Shown in pieces: positions 8,837-16,849 of a stretch of 64,000 nt of DNA (its first letter is position 1; each line of letters starts with the position of its first letter). The notes under the pieces are model-generated. The model saw only the letters and a list, made by a program, of their open reading frames with translations. It ran no database searches and was not told the origin of the DNA. Source of the stretch: Rhizobium ecuadorense (GTDB lineage Bacteria > Pseudomonadota > Alphaproteobacteria > Rhizobiales > Rhizobiaceae). Location of the stretch: the NCBI RefSeq assembly GCF_001187535.1, contig NZ_LFIO01000958.1, positions 91,613 to 155,612 of the forward strand, read 5' to 3'. A program made the position numbers and the translations under genes.

Positions 8837-10657
8837 ATGCCGCACGATACGCCCTTGATTTCGACAATCGTCGGCGGCCTCGTGCTGGCTTTCATCTTCG
8901 GCGCTTTTGCCCATCGGCTGCGCATGCCGCCGCTGGTGGGCTACCTGATTGCCGGCGTGCTGGTGGGACCGCATACGCCGGGTTACGTGGCGGATCAGAG
9001 CCTGGCACCGGAGCTTGCCGAAATCGGCGTCATCCTGCTGATGTTCGGCGTCGGGCTGCATTTCTCGCTGAAAGACCTGCTGTCGGTGCGCGGCATTGCC
9101 GTGCCCGGCGCGATCGCCCAGATCGCCTTTGCGACCCTGCTCGGCTGGGGGCTTGGCGCCTTCCTGGGCTGGCCGACCGGCGGCAGCCTGGTGTTCGGCC
9201 TGGCGCTTTCGGTCGCTTCGACCGTGGTGCTGTTGAAAGCGCTGCAGGAGCGGCGCCTGGTCGAGACGGAGCGCGGCCGCATCGCCGTCGGCTGGCTGAT
9301 CGTCGAGGATCTCGCCATGGTGCTGGCGCTGGTGCTGATCCCGGCCGCAGCCAGCATCGGCGGTGAGGGGCACGCGCCTGTCGAACCGCTCTCGGCCGGG
9401 TTGAACCGGCTGTTCGGCCTCGATCTCGGCATCGGCGGCATGATCGCCATGACGCTGGTGAAGGTGGCGCTGTTCGTGGCGCTGATGCTGGTCTTCGGCC
9501 GCAAGCTCATTCCCTGGACGATGCACCGCATCGCCCATACCGGATCACGCGAACTCTTCCGGCTCGGCGTGCTGGCGATCGCGCTCGGCGTCGCCTTCGG
9601 GGCGGCCAAGCTCTTCGGCGTGTCGCTGGCGCTCGGCGCCTTCTTTGCCGGCATGGTGCTTGCGGAAAGCGAGCTCAGCCATCGCGCCGCCCAGGAAAGC
9701 CTGCCGCTGCGCGACGCTTTCGCCGTGCTGTTCTTCGTCTCGGTCGGCATGCTGTTCGATCCGAACATCCTGATCGACAAGCCGCTGCTGATCCTCGCCA
9801 CCATCTTCATCATCGTCATCGGCAAATCCGTCGCCGCCCTGCTGATCGTGCTCGCCTTCAAGAAGCCGCTCGGCACGGCGCTGACGATTTCGGCCAGCCT
9901 CGGCCAGATCGGCGAATTCTCCTTCATCCTTGCCGCCCTCGGGGTCGAACTCGGGCTGCTGCCGGAGGAAGGCCGCGATCTGATCCTTGCCGGCGCCATC
10001 ATCTCGATCATCCTCAATCCGCTGCTGTTTTTCCTCTGCGACCGCATGCGGCCGTTTTTCGAAGGAAAGCGCGAGGAAAGCGCAGCCGAGCCCGCTGCGC
10101 CCTCTGCAGATGCGACCATCACCCAGGAGACCGCGGCGCTCGAGGATGACGACGTGCATCCGACCGCCCTCAGCGGCCATGCCATTCTCATCGGTTACGG
10201 CCGGGTCGGCCGGATCGTCGGGCAGAACCTCAAATCATCAGGCACGCCGTTCCTGGTCATCGAGGATTCCGACAAGCGTATCGGCGAACTGAAGGCGCTG
10301 GGCATCGAGACGTTCATGGGCAATGCGGTGGCGAGGGAAACGCTCGATCTTGCCAATCTCTCCGGCGCCCGCAGCCTTGCCATCGCCATCCCGAACGCCT
10401 TCGAAGCATGCCGCATCGCCGAGCAGGCGCGCAGCGTCAATCCGTCGATCCTCATCGTCGCGCGTGCCCATTCCGACGCCGAAGTCGATGAATTGAAGCA
10501 ATATGGCGCCGACACCGTCATCATGGGTGAGCGTGAAATTGCGCTGGGTATGGTTGACCGGCTCGCCCAAGTGCATCATGAGGGTGTGCCCTATGAAGAC
10601 GGGCATGGGCCTGATACACTTATTTCGACGGATGAACCTCCGCCGCAAAGACAATGA
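8837..10657 (+). CDS. CPA2 family cation:proton antiporter with RCK/TrkA-N domain (YbaL/Kef type)
   Basis: 606 residues. The first 400 or so form the membrane transporter (about 12-13 spans; LLMFGVGLHFSLKDL and ALSVASTVVLLKAL are family signatures). After an acidic linker comes a TrkA-N nucleotide-binding domain beginning HAILIGYGRVGR, about residues 455-570, which gates transport by binding NAD(H)/nucleotide. It resembles YbaL more than KefB/KefC in length and domain order. Start ATG has GGGAGA upstream. Probably exports K+ in exchange for protons; ion specificity cannot be read from sequence. Confidence 0.92.
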   Translation: MPHDTPLISTIVGGLVLAFIFGAFAHRLRMPPLVGYLIAGVLVGPHTPGYVADQSLAPELAEIGVILLMFGVGLHFSLKDLLSVRGIAVPGAIAQIAFATLLGWGLGAFLGWPTGGSLVFGLALSVASTVVLLKALQERRLVETERGRIAVGWLIVEDLAMVLALVLIPAAASIGGEGHAPVEPLSAGLNRLFGLDLGIGGMIAMTLVKVALFVALMLVFGRKLIPWTMHRIAHTGSRELFRLGVLAIALGVAFGAAKLFGVSLALGAFFAGMVLAESELSHRAAQESLPLRDAFAVLFFVSVGMLFDPNILIDKPLLILATIFIIVIGKSVAALLIVLAFKKPLGTALTISASLGQIGEFSFILAALGVELGLLPEEGRDLILAGAIISIILNPLLFFLCDRMRPFFEGKREESAAEPAAPSADATITQETAALEDDDVHPTALSGHAILIGYGRVGRIVGQNLKSSGTPFLVIEDSDKRIGELKALGIETFMGNAVARETLDLANLSGARSLAIAIPNAFEACRIAEQARSVNPSILIVARAHSDAEVDELKQYGADTVIMGEREIALGMVDRLAQVHHEGVPYEDGHGPDTLISTDEPPPQRQ

Positions 10658-10711
10658 GAGATTGGCGCGCTTTTGAGCCGATACGGGAGTGACATCGCCG
10701 GGACGGAGAAG

Positions 10712-11092
10712 ATGGAGCTGGAGCAGCACCGTCTGACGAACCGTGTCGCCGCCTCCCTCCTCGTCGCCGTCCTTGCCTATATCGGCCTGCTTTTCGGTGG
10801 CAATCTGGTGATCTCGCCGGCCGCCGCCGTCAATACGCTTTCCTCCTCCGGCCGGGATCCGCAACCGCCGCAGCTGACCGCGCGCGATGCCGTGCGCGGC
10901 GTGCTTTCCACCGAGCGCAGGCTTGCGCCGAAGCAGGCAGCCTATGACGGCGGATCGCCGGCTCTTGCAACTGCCCCGACCCTCGATTTCGCCGGCTGGA
11001 CCATTTCAGCCGCCTTTCCGGCATTTGAAGCGCCGTTTCATGCCGCGGTCTCCAGGACCCATCAGCCGCGCGCACCGCCGGCTGCTGCCTGA
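10712..11092 (+). CDS. Small membrane-anchored or secreted protein, unknown function
   Basis: 126 residues from ATG 10712, which has GACGGAG 3-9 bases upstream; a TTG at 10673 is in frame but less likely. A basic N-terminus is followed by a hydrophobic segment (VAASLLVAVLAYIGLLFGG) and an AAA stretch that could be a signal peptide or anchor. The rest is Ala/Pro-rich with no recognised domain. It lies 54 bases after the antiporter and 83 before secDF, all in one direction. Function unknown. Confidence 0.6.
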   Translation: MELEQHRLTNRVAASLLVAVLAYIGLLFGGNLVISPAAAVNTLSSSGRDPQPPQLTARDAVRGVLSTERRLAPKQAAYDGGSPALATAPTLDFAGWTISAAFPAFEAPFHAAVSRTHQPRAPPAAA

Positions 11093-11175
11093 CGTTTGCG
11101 CCAAGGCGCTTCCGACATCTGACGACATGCCGCCAGCGCCCAGGCGCCGGCCCCCGATTATCTAAGGAATACAAC

Positions 11176-13725
11176 ATGCGTACTTCACCATGGCTGGTGT
11201 TCACCTATTCGGTGATCATCGTACTCGGCCTATTGATCGCTCTGCCGAACGCCCTGCCGCAATCCGTCCTTCAGCGCGTGCCGGCATGGCTGCCGCATGA
11301 ACAGGTGTCGCTCGGCCTCGACCTTCGCGGCGGCTCGCATCTCGTTCTGGAAGTCGACGAAGCCGATCTGACCAAGGAGCGGCTGCAATCGCTGCTTCAG
11401 GACGCGCGCCGCGTGCTGCGCGAAAAGGGCATCCAGCCGAAGGCCGTCGTCCGCAGCCAGAACCAGATCGTCGTGACGCTCGCCGATGCCACGCAGAGCG
11501 ATGCCGCCGTCACCGACCTCAAGACGCTCGCCAACCCGATCAGCACCGGCCTCAGCGCCGGCCAGGCGGATCTTGATGTCACGGCGAACGGAGCCACCAT
11601 CACCGTCGGCTTCTCCAAGGCCGGCATCTCCGCCAATGTCGACAATGCCGTCCAGCAGAGCCTGGAAGTCATCCGCCAGCGCGTCGACCAGGTCGGCGTC
11701 TCCGAGCCGACGATCCAGCGCATCGGCGCCAACCGGGTGCTCGTGCAGTTGCCCGGCGCACAGGATCCGACACGGCTGCGCCAACTTCTCGGCTCCACGG
11801 CGAAGATGTCGTTCCACATGGTGGCGCCGAACAACCAGCCCGGCCCGGGCATCACCATGATGCAGGATGATGAAGGCCGGTCCTATGCTGTTCTCGACCG
11901 TGTCGAACTCTCCGGCGACCGGCTTTCGGATGCCCGCGTCAGCTTCGATCAGAACACGCATGAGCCGATCGTGAGCTTCCGCTTCGACAGCGCCGGCGCC
12001 AGCCGCTTTGCCGAAATCACCCGCCAAAATGTCGGCAATCCCTTCGCCATCGTCCTCGACGACAAGGTGCTGAGCGCACCCAATATCCGCGAGCCGATCA
12101 CCGGCGGCTCCGGCCAGATCTCCGGCAGCTTCACGGCCGACAGCGCGACGACGCTTGCCGCCATGCTGCGCGCCGGCGCCCTGCCTGCCAAGCTGACCGT
12201 CATCGAGGAACGCACTGTCGGCGCCGACCTTGGCGCCGACGCCATTAAGATGGGCATTTATTCCGGCGTCGTCGGCTTTGCCCTCGTCGCGCTCTTCATC
12301 TTCGTGCTCTACGGCACCTGGGGCATCCTGGCGAATGTGGCGCTGCTGATCCACACGATCCTGACCTTCTCGGCGCTGACGCTGGTCGGTGCGACGCTGA
12401 CGCTGCCGGGTATTGCCGGTGTCGTTCTCGGCATCGGCCTTGCGGTCGATGCGAACGTCCTCATCAACGAGCGTATTCGTGAAGAGACCCGCAAGGGCAA
12501 GGGCGCCTTTGCCGCCATCGATACGGGCTTCAATCGTGCCTATTCGACCATCATCGACGGCAACATGACGGCCCTGATCGCTGCGGCCATCCTGTTCTTC
12601 TTCGGTTCCGGGCCGGTTCGCGGCTTTGCAGTGACCATGGCGCTCGGCCTGATCATCTCGATGTTCACCTCCGTCGCCTTCGTGCGCGTCGCGATGATCG
12701 AGATCACCCGCCGCCGTAAGTTCAAGGTGCTGAACATCCGGCCGTTGATCCCGTTCAGCCCCTATGACAAGCACATCGAGTTCATGAAGGCGCGCTTCTT
12801 CGGCGTCACCGTTTCGGCGCTGCTTTCGATCGCCTCCGTCGTGCTCTTCATTCACCCCGGTCTCAATTACGGCGTCGATTTCCGCGGCGGCATCCAGATG
12901 TCCGTCAAGACCCAAGGGGTGGCCGATCTTGCGAAGTTCCGCGAAGGTCTTGATAGTCTCGGCCTCGGCGAAATCACCCTGCAGTCCTTCGGCGACAAAA
13001 GCAGCATTCTCGTTCGCGCTCAGCGGCAGGAAGGCGGCGAAGAGGCGCAGACCGCAGCAGTAACCAAGCTTAAGGCCGAAGTTGCCAAGATCGATCCGAC
13101 CGCCACCGTCGAAGGCACCGACGTCATCGGCCCGAAGGTCAGCGGCGAGCTTGCCTCGGCCGGCATCCTGTCGGTGGTGATCGCCAGCCTGGCGATGCTG
13201 ATCTATATCTGGGTGCGGTTCGAATGGCCGTTTGCCGTCGGCGCCATTGTCACACTGGTGCTCGACGTCACCAAGGCGATCGGCTTCTTCGCGATCACCG
13301 GCCTCGACTTCAACCTGACAGCCATCGCCGCCATCCTGACGCTCGTCGGTTACTCGGTGAACGACAAGGTCGTCGTCTATGACCGCATGCGCGAAAATAT
13401 GCGGCTCTATAAGTCGATGCCGCTGCGCGAAATCATCGACAAGTCGATCAACGAGACCCTGGCGCGAAGCCTCTACACCAATGCGACAGCCTTCCTCGCT
13501 CTGGTGCCGATGGCGATCTGGGGCGGCAGCGCGGTGTCGAGTTTCGCGATCCCGATGGTCTTCGGCATTCTCGTGGCCGGCGCCTCGTCGATCTTCATCG
13601 CAGCCCCGATCCTGCTCTTCCTCGGCGACTGGCGCCGCCGTCACGCCAAGGCGGCATCGGCAACCGAGGGCGCCATCGAAATCATCCCGCCGGAACAGGG
13701 TCGCCCGCGCAAGTCGGCGAGCTAA
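11176..13725 (+). CDS. secDF: SecDF, fused protein-export membrane subunit
   Basis: 849 residues, SecD and SecF joined in one chain as in many alphaproteobacteria. SecD half: N-terminal span, LGLDLRGGSHLVLEVD, periplasmic P1 domain, then GGSGQISGSF and the transmembrane block with GIGLAVDANVLINERIREE. SecF half from about residue 535: GVDFRGGIQM, then LTLVGYSVNDKVVVYDRMREN. The conserved Asp residues in the membrane motifs couple proton flow to preprotein release on the periplasmic side of SecYEG. RBS TAAGGAAT precedes the ATG. Confidence 0.97.
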   Translation: MRTSPWLVFTYSVIIVLGLLIALPNALPQSVLQRVPAWLPHEQVSLGLDLRGGSHLVLEVDEADLTKERLQSLLQDARRVLREKGIQPKAVVRSQNQIVVTLADATQSDAAVTDLKTLANPISTGLSAGQADLDVTANGATITVGFSKAGISANVDNAVQQSLEVIRQRVDQVGVSEPTIQRIGANRVLVQLPGAQDPTRLRQLLGSTAKMSFHMVAPNNQPGPGITMMQDDEGRSYAVLDRVELSGDRLSDARVSFDQNTHEPIVSFRFDSAGASRFAEITRQNVGNPFAIVLDDKVLSAPNIREPITGGSGQISGSFTADSATTLAAMLRAGALPAKLTVIEERTVGADLGADAIKMGIYSGVVGFALVALFIFVLYGTWGILANVALLIHTILTFSALTLVGATLTLPGIAGVVLGIGLAVDANVLINERIREETRKGKGAFAAIDTGFNRAYSTIIDGNMTALIAAAILFFFGSGPVRGFAVTMALGLIISMFTSVAFVRVAMIEITRRRKFKVLNIRPLIPFSPYDKHIEFMKARFFGVTVSALLSIASVVLFIHPGLNYGVDFRGGIQMSVKTQGVADLAKFREGLDSLGLGEITLQSFGDKSSILVRAQRQEGGEEAQTAAVTKLKAEVAKIDPTATVEGTDVIGPKVSGELASAGILSVVIASLAMLIYIWVRFEWPFAVGAIVTLVLDVTKAIGFFAITGLDFNLTAIAAILTLVGYSVNDKVVVYDRMRENMRLYKSMPLREIIDKSINETLARSLYTNATAFLALVPMAIWGGSAVSSFAIPMVFGILVAGASSIFIAAPILLFLGDWRRRHAKAASATEGAIEIIPPEQGRPRKSAS

Positions 13726-13752
13726 AATCCGCGTGTTGACGCATGCTTGAAC

Positions 13753-13786
13753 AGGGCGCCGGTTGCAGAGCCGGCGCCCTCTTTCT
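13753..13786 (+). terminator. Rho-independent terminator after secDF
   Basis: Perfect 10-bp GC-rich stem (AGGGCGCCGG with CCGGCGCCCT, 8-base loop TTGCAGAG) followed by CTTTCT, 28 bases after the secDF stop. Confidence 0.85.
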
Positions 13787-13898
13787 ATTGTCGATGACTG
13801 CAGAGATAAAATCCTGCAGCGATTCAAAGGATTACAGCGTCGTTGGCGTGTCTGAACAGGATGCGCGGCGCTGTAGCAGAGATCGGGGGAACCGCCAG

Positions 13899-14609
13899 AT
13901 GCCATCAAACCCGACGAGACGACCGGAAGAGAACGATAGCAGTGAGGAGCGCATCAAGCGTTTTCTCGCCACCGCCTCGCACGACCTGCAATCGCCGCTG
14001 CGCCATATCGCCATGTATGCCGAGCTATTGCTCGACGATCTCCAGGAAACGCTCGACGGCGAACAGCTTCAGAGCCTGCGGATGATCATGGAAAAGGCGC
14101 AAACCGCGCAGCGCCTCACCAAGGCATTGATGAACCTTGCCGGCGGAACACCTCAGGTGACGTCCGAAGAGGTCGATCTGCAGGCGCTGGCCGAGAAGAT
14201 CTGGGGCGAGCTGATCGACGAAACCGCGGTCGGCGATGCGACGCTGGAAAGCCAGGGTCAGCCCTCCATCCGGACCGACCCCGCCCTGCTCGGCCTGGTG
14301 CTGCGGCATCTGCTGACCAATGCGCTGACCTGGCGCAGCGAAGCGCCGCTGCATGTGGCTATTGCGGCGGAGCGAATGGGGGCGGATTGGTTCATCCGGA
14401 TTTCAGACAACGGGACGGGTATCGATCCGGCTTACCGGGAGCGGATCTTCGAACCGTTCTGGAAATTGCCGAAGGCGGGAACGCTGCCGGGCGCCGGCCT
14501 CGGATTGACGACGGCGCAGGAGTTTCTGACAGCGCTTGGCGGCGATCTCAGCCTCGAACATTCGGATGAAAGCGGCAGCCGCTTCCTCATCCGCCTTCCC
14601 GTCGCCTGA
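13899..14609 (+). CDS. Small cytoplasmic sensor histidine kinase
   Basis: 236 residues from an ATG preceded by GGGGGA; a longer reading from 13743 would begin inside the terminator region and is rejected. No sensor domain: the chain starts directly in a HisKA region, with H28 in ATASHDLQSPL, then an ATPase domain (N-box LRHLLTNALTW, DNGTGIDP, GAGLGLTTAQ). It is of the HWE/phytochrome-like 'SHDLxxPL' class also seen in the kinases at 16850 and 19408. It is convergent with a receiver gene 19 bases downstream, a plausible cognate partner. The input signal is unknown. Confidence 0.85.
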   Translation: MPSNPTRRPEENDSSEERIKRFLATASHDLQSPLRHIAMYAELLLDDLQETLDGEQLQSLRMIMEKAQTAQRLTKALMNLAGGTPQVTSEEVDLQALAEKIWGELIDETAVGDATLESQGQPSIRTDPALLGLVLRHLLTNALTWRSEAPLHVAIAAERMGADWFIRISDNGTGIDPAYRERIFEPFWKLPKAGTLPGAGLGLTTAQEFLTALGGDLSLEHSDESGSRFLIRLPVA

Positions 14610-14628
14610 GCTACGGCAAGCGTTCCTT

Positions 14629-15066
14629 TCAGATGCTGTAATCGTCCTTCCAGAAATCCGGGACGTCATAGGTCACATATTCGCGGATGATGTGCTGCAG
14701 CGTCTGGGCGTCGATTTCGTCCTTGCCGATGCGGAAATCGACGCCGTAATCCGGGAATTCCTGGAAATAGCCGCCCGAGATGTCGGTCGAGACGACGCCG
14801 ATCGGGCCGGTGTAGCCGATGCCGCGCAGTTCCGGCACCGTTTCGCGGAAATCGGCGTTCGGCAGAAGGCGATTGTCGAGCAGGATGAGATCGAAACGCG
14901 CCAAGTGGATCTTTTCCAGCGCATCACCGATCGATGGCGAATATTCAACCTCGACGGCCGGCTCGGAGAGATCGGCGATCTTCTTCTTGAGCGCCCGGAA
15001 TTCGATGAATTCGTCGTCGACGAAGAGAACCTTCACGGCATTCTTTCGCACAGTTTCGGTGGTCAT
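14629..15066 (-). CDS. Single-domain response regulator
   Basis: 145 residues comprising one receiver: acidic pair VDDE at 17-19, phospho-acceptor D64 in ILLDNRLLP, VVSTD and Lys in RIGKDE. No output domain. The C-terminal tail (YVTYDVPDFWKDDYSI) is aromatic and acidic. It is 31 bases downstream of the LuxR-type gene in the same direction and may share its transcript; it is convergent with the small kinase. Likely part of a phosphorelay. Confidence 0.85.
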   Translation of the reverse strand: MTTETVRKNAVKVLFVDDEFIEFRALKKKIADLSEPAVEVEYSPSIGDALEKIHLARFDLILLDNRLLPNADFRETVPELRGIGYTGPIGVVSTDISGGYFQEFPDYGVDFRIGKDEIDAQTLQHIIREYVTYDVPDFWKDDYSI

Positions 15067-15097
15067 CGACTTAACTTCCCCAATCCCGAAACCCGCT

Positions 15098-15802
15098 TCA
15101 CGTGACCAAGCCGTTCCGCAACGCGATCGCCACCATATGAACGCGGTTCACGGCGTCGAGCTTGCGCGCGGCCGCAGTGATATGCGAATTGACCGTATGC
15201 TCGGAAAGACCGAGGATGATGGCGATCTCAGCCGACGTCTTGCCTTCGCTCGTCCATTTGACGATTTCCTGCTCGCGCTGGGTCAGCCGTCCGGACATTT
15301 CCGGTGTCAGGATTTCCTCATAAAGCTTGTCGAAAATCCGCATGGCGTCGAGAAGCATGTCGGCGATCTCGCTCTGATCCGGCTCCTGACGTTCGCCGCT
15401 GAGCACGAGGCAATAGCGCCGCCCTTCCGGGGTGAACAGCGGGATGAACAGAAAGACCCCGCTCAGAAACTCGTTGAAAACCAGATCGGAGCGAAAATCT
15501 TCCGGCCGTGCGCTCTTGCCATGAACCGGCGTTGCCAGAAACTGGGCGGACTTTGCCCGGACGGTCCCGAGCGCTTCCTTCAACGACGTGATGAAAAGGC
15601 CGACGCGCCGCTCGGCGACATTGGTGATGACGATATCGCGTTCCCCGAAAGGAGCAGAAGCCTCTGAAATGCGGGCAAGCGCGAAATTATCGAAGTTGTA
15701 GTGCTGTGCTGCCGACTTCAGCAGCCGGAAAAAATCGGTGCGGTTGATGGCCCGGCTCAGCTCCGGTCCGGCATGAAAGGGAATTGCCGGGGCGTTGTTC
15801 AT
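15098..15802 (-). CDS. Orphan LuxR-family transcriptional regulator (autoinducer-domain type)
   Basis: 234 residues from ATG 15802 (a GTG two codons earlier is also possible); GAGGAGAGGAAG lies upstream. The N-terminal 160 residues have the length and pattern of an autoinducer-binding-like domain, and the C-terminal part is a LuxR helix-turn-helix (LTQREQEIVKWTSEGKTSAEIAIILGLSEHTVNSH). No luxI-type synthase is nearby. The canonical Trp/Tyr/Asp acyl-homoserine-lactone contacts cannot be confirmed by eye, so it may respond to another ligand. It overlies the receiver gene and probably forms an operon with it. Confidence 0.82.
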   Translation of the reverse strand: MNNAPAIPFHAGPELSRAINRTDFFRLLKSAAQHYNFDNFALARISEASAPFGERDIVITNVAERRVGLFITSLKEALGTVRAKSAQFLATPVHGKSARPEDFRSDLVFNEFLSGVFLFIPLFTPEGRRYCLVLSGERQEPDQSEIADMLLDAMRIFDKLYEEILTPEMSGRLTQREQEIVKWTSEGKTSAEIAIILGLSEHTVNSHITAAARKLDAVNRVHMVAIALRNGLVT

Positions 15803-16019
15803 TCCCACTCTTCCTCTCCTCGATGCCTCCGATCCCGAAATCTTGGGATATACGTCTTAGACGCGAAGAGCTACAAAAATTGCGAGACGGTTGATGACGA
15901 ATATCGAAACGGGGACTTTCGATAGTCAAAGGCGGAAATCATCAATTATCTCAACTACAGGTGATGCACGGGCAGACTTTACTGAGGGGCAGTAGCTCTT
16001 ACCTGGGTATCGTATTCTT

Positions 16020-16153
16020 CCTGAATTCAACATCCATGAATGCAGGAAGGCAGTGCCAGACGTAAGCGCGAGAGAGCCGACAGACCCATTTGGCTAAGGG
16101 GTTGGCTGATGTTCGTGGCGGCGAACGCGGGTCGATCGGCTCTCTCAGCGCTT
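16020..16153. other. Intergenic stretch with two strong inverted repeats (candidate structured RNA)
   Basis: The 475-base gap 15803-16277 holds no supported gene. It contains a 10-bp hairpin with one mismatch (16020-16029 with 16037-16046) and a long imperfect stem (16064-16087 with 16129-16153: about 22 pairs, one bulge and two mismatches) around a 41-base loop that itself holds GTTCG-N6-CGAAC. No U-tract follows. Could be a small RNA, a decayed palindromic repeat, or a processing site. Confidence 0.4.
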
Positions 16154-16277
16154 ATTCTGCGTATCATTTCCTTCGCTTCGGTTGCATCTTGTGATGCCTC
16201 CTCGACCTTGTCAATTGCGGTTTGTCATATGGTTGGGACAGAGGACGGGGAACAGGCCAGCGGGCTTCCGCTACTTC

Positions 16278-16655
16278 CTACATCTCAAGATTGAGAATAA
16301 TCCTGGCGAGGTCAAGCGGCTTCTCCAGATAGGCATCGGCGCCGGCCTCAAGCGAGCGCGCACGGTCCTCGGCAGCATCCGAGCCGCTGCAGATGGTAAG
16401 CCGCATCGCCTTGAACCGATCGTCCCGGCGCAGCCTGCTCACCAGGCTGATGCCACTGTCGAGCGGCATGTAGAGATCGGCGATCAGCAGTTCCGGCAGC
16501 GCCCAGCCTTCGGCCGCGCGCTGCTCCAGCGCCGCCAGCGCCGTCTCGGCGGTCGAAAAACAGAATAGATCGACATCTATCTGCTGCTTCCTGCGGATAT
16601 AGTCGAGATAGAAGAGATCATCCCTGCTGTCGTCGACGTAAATTATGGTAGGCAT
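16278..16655 (-). CDS. Single-domain response regulator
   Basis: 125 residues, one receiver domain: YVDDS at 6-10, phospho-acceptor D60 in LIADLYMPLDSG, CSGSD and the Lys of YLEKPLD. No output domain. Divergent from the large membrane kinase at 16850, with 194 bases between the starts, so the two may be co-regulated and functionally paired. The promoter gap holds a perfect TTTCGCGAAA palindrome at 16721-16730. Confidence 0.87.
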   Translation of the reverse strand: MPTIIYVDDSRDDLFYLDYIRRKQQIDVDLFCFSTAETALAALEQRAAEGWALPELLIADLYMPLDSGISLVSRLRRDDRFKAMRLTICSGSDAAEDRARSLEAGADAYLEKPLDLARIILNLEM

Positions 16656-16849
16656 TCACCACCGTGATTTGGATATTGTTCGAATGAGCCTCGTTGTCCT
16701 TCGACCTCACGATATCGCGATTTCGCGAAAATTCGATCCATCTTATCGAAAAATCATTTCGCAAAAAGCGCAGCGCCGCTCTCCCCTGCCTATTGAGTAT
16801 TCCTCGATTTCGGAAAAAATGGCCACGCGAACCGAGGAGGACACGACGG

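Noticed and set aside
11230..13908. 892-codon minus-strand frame opposite secDF
   Set aside because: Antisense shadow; no recognisable domains, and it runs through the secDF terminator.
16040..16294. 84-codon frame in the structured gap
   Set aside because: It crosses the long inverted repeat and lacks a ribosome site; the RNA structure is the better explanation.
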